From the NCBI RefSeq assembly GCF_010634855.1, contig NZ_MWLQ01000010.1, positions 1 through 64,000 on the forward strand: a DNA stretch of 64,000 bases, given 5' to 3'. Under the pieces are notes generated by a model that did not search any database, had not been told where the DNA came from, and saw only the letters and a list, made by a program, of their open reading frames with translations. The position numbers and the translations under genes are program-made. Numbering within the stretch: the first letter of the stretch is position 1; each line of letters starts with the position of its first letter. This DNA comes from Microbacterium sp. B35-30. GTDB taxonomy: Bacteria; Actinomycetota; Actinomycetes; Actinomycetales; Microbacteriaceae. Shown here piece by piece: positions 59,658 through 64,000 of the stretch.

Positions 59658-60418
59658 TGCCGGATGCCGAACCCCGATCGCGGAGACCCGCGGGTCAGAC
59701 GCGCGCGCTCATGCTCGAGGTCGCCGTCGCCCGGGTCAAGGCGGAGGGGCTGCAGCTCGACTACGCCAACATCGAGCTCGAAGACCTGATCCGCGCCGCA
59801 GGCGTCCCGCGCTCGACGGTCTTCCGCATCTGGCCCGACCGTGCGGCGTTCGTCGCGGACCTGGTCCGTGCGCTGTTCGAGGCCGATCCCGGGTTCGAGA
59901 CCGGCTTCGACGCCGAGACGCTCGGGTTCATCGAGCACGCCGTGACCGGGGGCGCCGAAGCGGCGAGCTCGCCCGAGGAGCAGCAGGCGGCGCTTCGCGA
60001 AGTCCTGCGCGCGACGGTGGCGCACAACATGGCCGCCGTCGAGGACACCGTCGCCTGGCGCGTGTACCGGACGATGTCTGCGGCGCTCTCGAGCGGGGAT
60101 GCGGTGCCGGGCGGCGATGAAATCCGCGCGCTGCTGTCGGAGATCGTCGGGCGGTATTTGGATCGGATGGCCGAGCTCTACCGCGTGCTCAACGCCGCGT
60201 TCGGGCTGCGCATGCGGTCGGGGCTCGACGAGCGCGACCTCGCGATCGCCGTCATGGCCACGATCGACGGCATGGGCGACCACCGCCGCATCAACCCCGT
60301 GATGATCGACGGTGCGCGCACGGTCTCGCTCGGTGTCGAAGGTCCGCGCGACTGGCACCTGGCGGGAATCGCGATCTCCGGCATCCACACCGCCTTCACG
60401 GAACGCATCGAGACGTAG
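59657..60418 (+). CDS. TetR-like transcription regulator
   Basis: 253 residues. The N-terminal HTH reads IELEDLIRAAGVPRSTVFRI then WPDRAAFVADLV, the TetR pattern with FRxW in place of the usual YxxF. The ligand-binding part is helical without a recognisable subfamily. A single gene, convergent with ppx (22-nt gap). No nearby operator was found beyond its own promoter; target unknown. Confidence 0.8.
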   Translation: MPDAEPRSRRPAGQTRALMLEVAVARVKAEGLQLDYANIELEDLIRAAGVPRSTVFRIWPDRAAFVADLVRALFEADPGFETGFDAETLGFIEHAVTGGAEAASSPEEQQAALREVLRATVAHNMAAVEDTVAWRVYRTMSAALSSGDAVPGGDEIRALLSEIVGRYLDRMAELYRVLNAAFGLRMRSGLDERDLAIAVMATIDGMGDHRRINPVMIDGARTVSLGVEGPRDWHLAGIAISGIHTAFTERIET

Positions 60419-60440
60419 TCCTGCGGCCGCCGCCCGGTGG

Positions 60441-61385
60441 TCAGGCGCTCGGCGCGCTCCAGCTGAGGGACTCGATGTAGCGCAGCAGCACGCCTTCGCG
60501 CAGGGCCCACGGTGAGACCTCGAGCTCGTCGACGTCGAGCGCGCGCATCGCCTCGTGCAGCACGACGGCGCCGGCCACGATCTGGAACGTGCGATCCGGA
60601 GTGATCCCCGGCAGCTCCTGTCGAGCGGATGCCGGGATGCGCGCGAGCCGCGGAATCCACGAGCCGAGCGAGGCGCGGGGGAGCAGCATCCGCTCGATCC
60701 CCGACCAGCCGGGCGCCGGATAGCCGACGAGCTTCGCGAGCGACCGGATCGCCTTGGACGAGCCGACCACGTGATCGGGGCGGTCGAGCTTGCCGAAGGT
60801 CGCGGCGACAGGCGCGAGCGTGGCGCGGGCATGGTGGCGGAGCTTCTCGACGGCGGCCTCGCCCGGCGGGTCGTCGGGAAGGAACTGGATCGTCATGCGC
60901 CCGGCGCCGAGGGGGACGGATGCCGCGGCCTCGGGCAGCTCGTCGGGCCCGGCTGCGATCTCGAGCGAGCCGCCGCCGATGTCGAACAGCAGGATCTGCC
61001 CGGCGGCCCAGCCGAACCAGCGGCGCACGGCGAGGAAGGTGTACCGCGCCTCGGTCTCGCCGCCCAGCACCTGCAGCGGCTGGCCGAGCGCCGCCTCGAT
61101 GAGCGCGATGACCTCGGGGCCGTTCTTCGCCTCGCGCACGGCCGAGGTCGCCGTCGCCAGCAGCTCGTCGACGTGCTCGGACGCGGCGACCTCGCGCGCC
61201 TGGGTGACAGCGGCGACCAGCGCGGTGACGCCCTCTTCGGTGATCGAGCCGTCGGGCGCCAGGTAGCGCATCAGGCGCAGCACGGTGCGCTGGCTCGTCG
61301 TCGCGAGAGGCCGGCCGCCGGGACGGACGTCGGCGATCAGCAGGTGGACGGTGTTCGAGCCGATGTCGAGGACTCCGAGGCGCAC
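60441..61385 (-). CDS. Exopolyphosphatase / Ppx-GppA family phosphatase
   Basis: 314 residues from GTG 61385; longer in-frame starts upstream are rejected because the family begins at RLGVLDIGSNTVHLLIADV and a TACTCT -10 box lies six bases before this GTG. ASKHA fold motifs: phosphate-1 LDIGSNTVHLL, and phosphate-2 LLFDIGGGSLEI. It has the short form without an HD domain, like mycobacterial Ppx1. It hydrolyses polyphosphate and/or (p)ppGpp precursors. Divergent from coaA across a 121-nt region with a 16-bp-arm palindrome. Confidence 0.92.
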   Translation of the reverse strand: MRLGVLDIGSNTVHLLIADVRPGGRPLATTSQRTVLRLMRYLAPDGSITEEGVTALVAAVTQAREVAASEHVDELLATATSAVREAKNGPEVIALIEAALGQPLQVLGGETEARYTFLAVRRWFGWAAGQILLFDIGGGSLEIAAGPDELPEAAASVPLGAGRMTIQFLPDDPPGEAAVEKLRHHARATLAPVAATFGKLDRPDHVVGSSKAIRSLAKLVGYPAPGWSGIERMLLPRASLGSWIPRLARIPASARQELPGITPDRTFQIVAGAVVLHEAMRALDVDELEVSPWALREGVLLRYIESLSWSAPSA

Positions 61386-61391
61386 GCGTTC

Positions 61392-61499
61392 AGAGTAGCG
61401 GCAGCAGCGTGCCCGGCCGTGTCGCCGTGTGGGAACAGCGAGGAGATGACGGATGCCGCGGGCCGCGGCATCCGTCATCCCGCCGCCAGCGGCTACGAT
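61392..61499. promoter_or_regulatory. Divergent leaderless promoters of ppx and coaA with a perfect palindrome
   Basis: Minus-strand TACTCT (61392-61397) lies six bases before GTG 61385; plus-strand TACGAT (61494-61499) lies seven before ATG 61507. Between them, GATGACGGATGCCGCG (61445-61460) and its exact complement (61464-61479) are separated by GGC. The palindrome overlaps the expected -35 area of coaA, so it could be an operator; it also contains the over-used word GGATGCC on both arms. Confidence 0.6.
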
Positions 61500-61506
61500 G
61501 AACGCG

Positions 61507-62475
61507 ATGTCCGCCGATGAAGCGACCACCTATGACATGGGTGCTGTCACCCCCGTTCTCTCGCTGTACCGCGAGATCGATCGCGCCGACTGGGCGCGGC
61601 TGGCCTCGGGCCTGACGCAGCCGCTCAGCGAGACCGAGATCGTGCAGATCCGCGGACTCGGAGACCGCCTCGACATGGCCGAGGTCGCGCAGGTGTACGT
61701 GCCCCTGTCGCGGCTGCTGTCGCTGTACGCCGAGTCCACCAAGCGGCTCGGCGCCGAGGAGTCGGGGTTCCTGGGCGAGGCGGATTCGACGACGCCGTTC
61801 ATCGTCGGTGTCGCCGGGTCGGTCGCGGTGGGCAAGTCGACGATCGCGCGCCTGCTGCGCGAGCTGACCTCGCGCTGGCCCGGAACGCCGCGCGTCGAGC
61901 TCGTGACCACCGACGGCTTCCTGTACCCGAACGCCGAGCTCGAGCGTCGCGGACTCATGGACCGCAAGGGCTTCCCCGAGTCGTACGACCGCCGGGCGCT
62001 CGTGTCGTTCCTCACCGAGGTGAAGAGCGGCGCACCCGAGGTGCGGGCGCCGTTCTACTCGCACATGCGCTACGACATCGTCCCCGACGCCGTCGTCACG
62101 GTGCGCCGCCCCGACATCGTCATCGTCGAGGGCCTCAACGTGCTGCAGCCGCCGCCCACGCCCAACGACGTCGCGGTGAGCGACCTGTTCGACTTCTCGA
62201 TCTTCGTCGACGCGGATGCCGCCCACATCTCGCAGTGGTACGTCGACCGCTTCCTCGCCCTGCGCCGGGCCGCGTTCAGCAACCCGAACTCGTTCTTCAA
62301 CGTCTTCGCGCAGCTGTCGGACGAGGAGGCCGTGAAGCGCGCCCTCGGCTACTGGAACATGATCAACCTCCCGAACCTCGAGGAGAACGTGCTGCCCACC
62401 CGCCACCGCGCGAACCTCGTGCTGCAGAAGGCCGCCGACCATACGGTCGAGAAGGTGCTGCTCCGCAAGCTCTGA
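61507..62475 (+). CDS. coaA: Type I pantothenate kinase
   Basis: 322 residues from ATG 61507, favoured over ATG 61498 and 61453 by the leaderless promoter. First step of coenzyme A synthesis. P-loop GVAGSVAVGKSTIARLL near 105-117, VELVTTDGFLYPN, MDRKGFPESYD, YSHMRYDIVPD, VIVEGLNVLQ, and the C-terminal NLPNLEENVLPTRHRANLVL all match prokaryotic CoaA. Single gene, followed by a promoter region for the partial gene at the window end. Confidence 0.96.
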   Translation: MSADEATTYDMGAVTPVLSLYREIDRADWARLASGLTQPLSETEIVQIRGLGDRLDMAEVAQVYVPLSRLLSLYAESTKRLGAEESGFLGEADSTTPFIVGVAGSVAVGKSTIARLLRELTSRWPGTPRVELVTTDGFLYPNAELERRGLMDRKGFPESYDRRALVSFLTEVKSGAPEVRAPFYSHMRYDIVPDAVVTVRRPDIVIVEGLNVLQPPPTPNDVAVSDLFDFSIFVDADAAHISQWYVDRFLALRRAAFSNPNSFFNVFAQLSDEEAVKRALGYWNMINLPNLEENVLPTRHRANLVLQKAADHTVEKVLLRKL

Positions 62476-62496
62476 CGCCGCCGCGAGCGCGGGCTG

Positions 62497-62525
62497 TTGA
62501 CAACAGCGCGTGCGGAGGCCAGATT
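62497..62525 (+). promoter_or_regulatory. Possible promoter of the DUF6603-like gene
   Basis: TTGACA (62497-62502), 17-nt spacer, then CAGATT (62520-62525). The -35 is consensus; the -10 is poor. About 130 nt before the start codon. Confidence 0.35.
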
Positions 62526-62663
62526 CGTCAGTGACGCCGCTGGTCAGGGGCAACGGCGCCCGAAGTCCGGTGTTCCCGCACCGCCGTGCCGTGGCTGGCG
62601 CGACGGTCCGTGCCTCGCACGTCCCGCTCCAGCACGTTCCTTCCATCGACCGCAGGGGGTCGG

Positions 62664-64000
62664 ATGGACGACCTGCCCGCCCAGCTTCTCCGAGCGGCTC
62701 TCGACTACGTCCTCGGACGCCTCCGTGGCATGGCGACGCCGGCGAAGCTGAAGGACGCCGTCGACGGCGCGCTGCCACCCGACACCGGGCCCGTCGCGGC
62801 GCTCATCGACGCCGGACTCGCGAAGGCCGATGAGGCCTCAGCCCTGCTTGCCGCGGGAAACATCGCCGGCGCAGCCGTCGCCACGTGGGACGCGGTCGGA
62901 CAGTTCTTCGCCGCCGCCGCGCTGCTCGGCGTGGACGCGGGCAGCGCCGCCCAGAGGGCGGTGGAGAAGCAGAGGCCGAAGGCGCTGCTGAGCCAGCTCG
63001 GCCTGACTGCGCCCACCGCGACCGCCTCGGGATCGGCCGTCGAGCTCGCGTGGACGCGGCGCGACGTGCGCGTCGCACTGTTCCGCGTCGGCACGGTCCG
63101 CCTCGTCGTCGCACTCTCGGGCACCGGGCTGCGCATGTCGGTGCGCGGCGGACAGGTGCGGATCGATCTCGGTCAGGCGACGGCAGGCGTGCTGAGAATC
63201 CTCATCGGCGCTGCGGGCAGCGCTGCCGCCGACTTCGAACTGACGGTGGATCACCGTGGATTGACGGCCGGCGGCAGTCTCGGCCCGATCGCGCTGCCGG
63301 CGCGTCTGGACGCACAGGTGGTCGAGCTCGAGGGGCTGGAACTCGCGCTCGAACCCGGGGGGCCCACGATGGGGCTGACGGTGCGCAGCCGTCTGGCGGT
63401 CGACATCGCGGGCGTGATCGGCGCCCGGGTCGACGGCTCCGGCGTGCGGCTGATGCTCGACGCCACCCGCATCCTGCGCGGTGAGCCGCCGTTCGGCGAG
63501 GGGGAGGGTGCCGTCGTGGCGGTGCCGCCCCGCGGCATCGGATTGTCGTTGACCGCGGGACCGGCGCGGGGGTCGGGCTACCTGCTCGTGCTTCCGGACG
63601 GGTACGGCGGTGTGCTCGACATCATGCTCGGGCCGGTCAAGGTGACGGCGTTCGGCCTGCTGCGTTCGAGCGGCGCAGACGGGATGTCGTTCGTCGCGGT
63701 GATGTCGGTGAGCTTCCCCGTGCCGATCGAACTGGGACTGCTGTTCACGTTGAACGCCGTCGGCGGCATCGTCGGACTCGGCGTAGGCATCGATCCCGCC
63801 GCCATCTCGTCGGGTCTCAAGGACGGCGTGCTCGACAACCTGCTCTTCCCCGAGGACGTCCGCAAGGCAGCGCCCACGATCCTGCAGTCGCTGGGCAGGA
63901 TCTTCCCCGCCCAGCGCGGCGGGTTCGTCGTCGGGCCCATGCTGCGGCTCGGATGGGGCCGCCCCGTCACCCTGGTGACACTCGATGTCGCCGTCCTCCT
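62664..64000 (+). CDS. DUF6603-like protein, 5' part only
   Basis: 445 codons visible, open to the window end. ATG 62664 follows AGGGGGTCGG. The first ~120 residues are helical and Ala-rich (LLRAALDYVLGRLRG, KLKDAVDGALPPDTGPVAAL, AVATWDAVGQFFAAAALLG); a long beta-rich region follows. The segment LLFTLNAVGGIVGLGVGIDP, then DNLLFPEDVRKAAPTILQSL and GPMLRLGWGRPVTLVTLDVA, matches my memory of DUF6603, a domain of very large bacterial proteins of unknown function. No signal peptide or membrane helix. The full gene probably exceeds 3 kb. Assignment is from motif recall and needs a profile search. Confidence 0.65.
   Translation, partial: MDDLPAQLLRAALDYVLGRLRGMATPAKLKDAVDGALPPDTGPVAALIDAGLAKADEASALLAAGNIAGAAVATWDAVGQFFAAAALLGVDAGSAAQRAVEKQRPKALLSQLGLTAPTATASGSAVELAWTRRDVRVALFRVGTVRLVVALSGTGLRMSVRGGQVRIDLGQATAGVLRILIGAAGSAAADFELTVDHRGLTAGGSLGPIALPARLDAQVVELEGLELALEPGGPTMGLTVRSRLAVDIAGVIGARVDGSGVRLMLDATRILRGEPPFGEGEGAVVAVPPRGIGLSLTAGPARGSGYLLVLPDGYGGVLDIMLGPVKVTAFGLLRSSGADGMSFVAVMSVSFPVPIELGLLFTLNAVGGIVGLGVGIDPAAISSGLKDGVLDNLLFPEDVRKAAPTILQSLGRIFPAQRGGFVVGPMLRLGWGRPVTLVTLDVAVL

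Overview
The window is high-GC actinobacterial DNA, most likely Microbacterium or a close Microbacteriaceae relative. This rests on gene content (actinobacterial rplM-rpsI-glmM order, CUT1 sugar transporters paired with LacI regulators, an LAxTG-type surface protein, frequent leaderless starts) and on very frequent short words such as GGATGCC/GGCATCC. The genus is an inference from style, not from a marker alignment.

Layout. 1-1.23 kb: an array of ~90-bp palindromic repeats with a small GIY-YIG nuclease gene inside it. 1.24-27.96 kb: an exopolysaccharide (EPS)/cell-surface locus. Its left part is a minus-strand operon (surface protein, acyltransferase, Tat-exported beta-helix protein, Wzx flippase), a DUF4012 membrane protein, two tandem Wzz/BY-kinase proteins, a membrane-anchored protein of unknown function, and a low-molecular-weight tyrosine phosphatase. 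Then come a Wzy-like polymerase/ligase behind a leaderless small ORF, and a decayed IS3-family element. A minus-strand operon from 25.7 to 17.0 kb carries the priming glycosyltransferase, three glycosyltransferases, a WbsX-type protein, a flippase and a polysaccharide pyruvyl transferase. The 14-25 kb part is visibly more A/T-rich than its surroundings, as expected for a horizontally exchanged serotype-like cassette. A second relative of the unknown membrane protein follows at 26.1 kb and a third at 30.8 kb.

28.0-34.6 kb: housekeeping genes (rplM, rpsI, glmM), the third family member, a tandem universal stress protein and a LacI regulator. 34.7-48.3 kb: a glycan-use locus: lipoprotein binding protein, two permeases, a DUF624 protein interrupted in frame by a palindromic repeat, GH36, two GH43-type enzymes, a hydroxyacid dehydrogenase and a large secreted lyase-like protein. 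Nearly identical LacI-type operators lie before the binding-protein gene and before the secreted protein. 48.4-59.5 kb: a fructan locus: a LacI regulator, anchored GH32, secreted GH68, a second LacI regulator with two perfect 16-bp palindromic operators, a CUT1 transporter, a PfkB sugar kinase and a small cytoplasmic clan-J hydrolase. 59.6-64 kb: a TetR-like regulator, Ppx/GppA, CoaA, and the 5' part of a DUF6603-like gene cut by the window end.

How it works together. The EPS genes describe a Wzx/Wzy pathway: the priming transferase starts a lipid-linked unit, glycosyltransferases and pyruvyl/acyl transferases build and decorate it, Wzx flips it, the Wzy-like protein polymerises it, and BY-kinases plus phosphatase set chain length and output. 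The two sugar loci each combine extracellular depolymerisation, ABC uptake and cytoplasmic hydrolysis. Both carry a perfect 14-bp hairpin between the binding-protein gene and the first permease gene.
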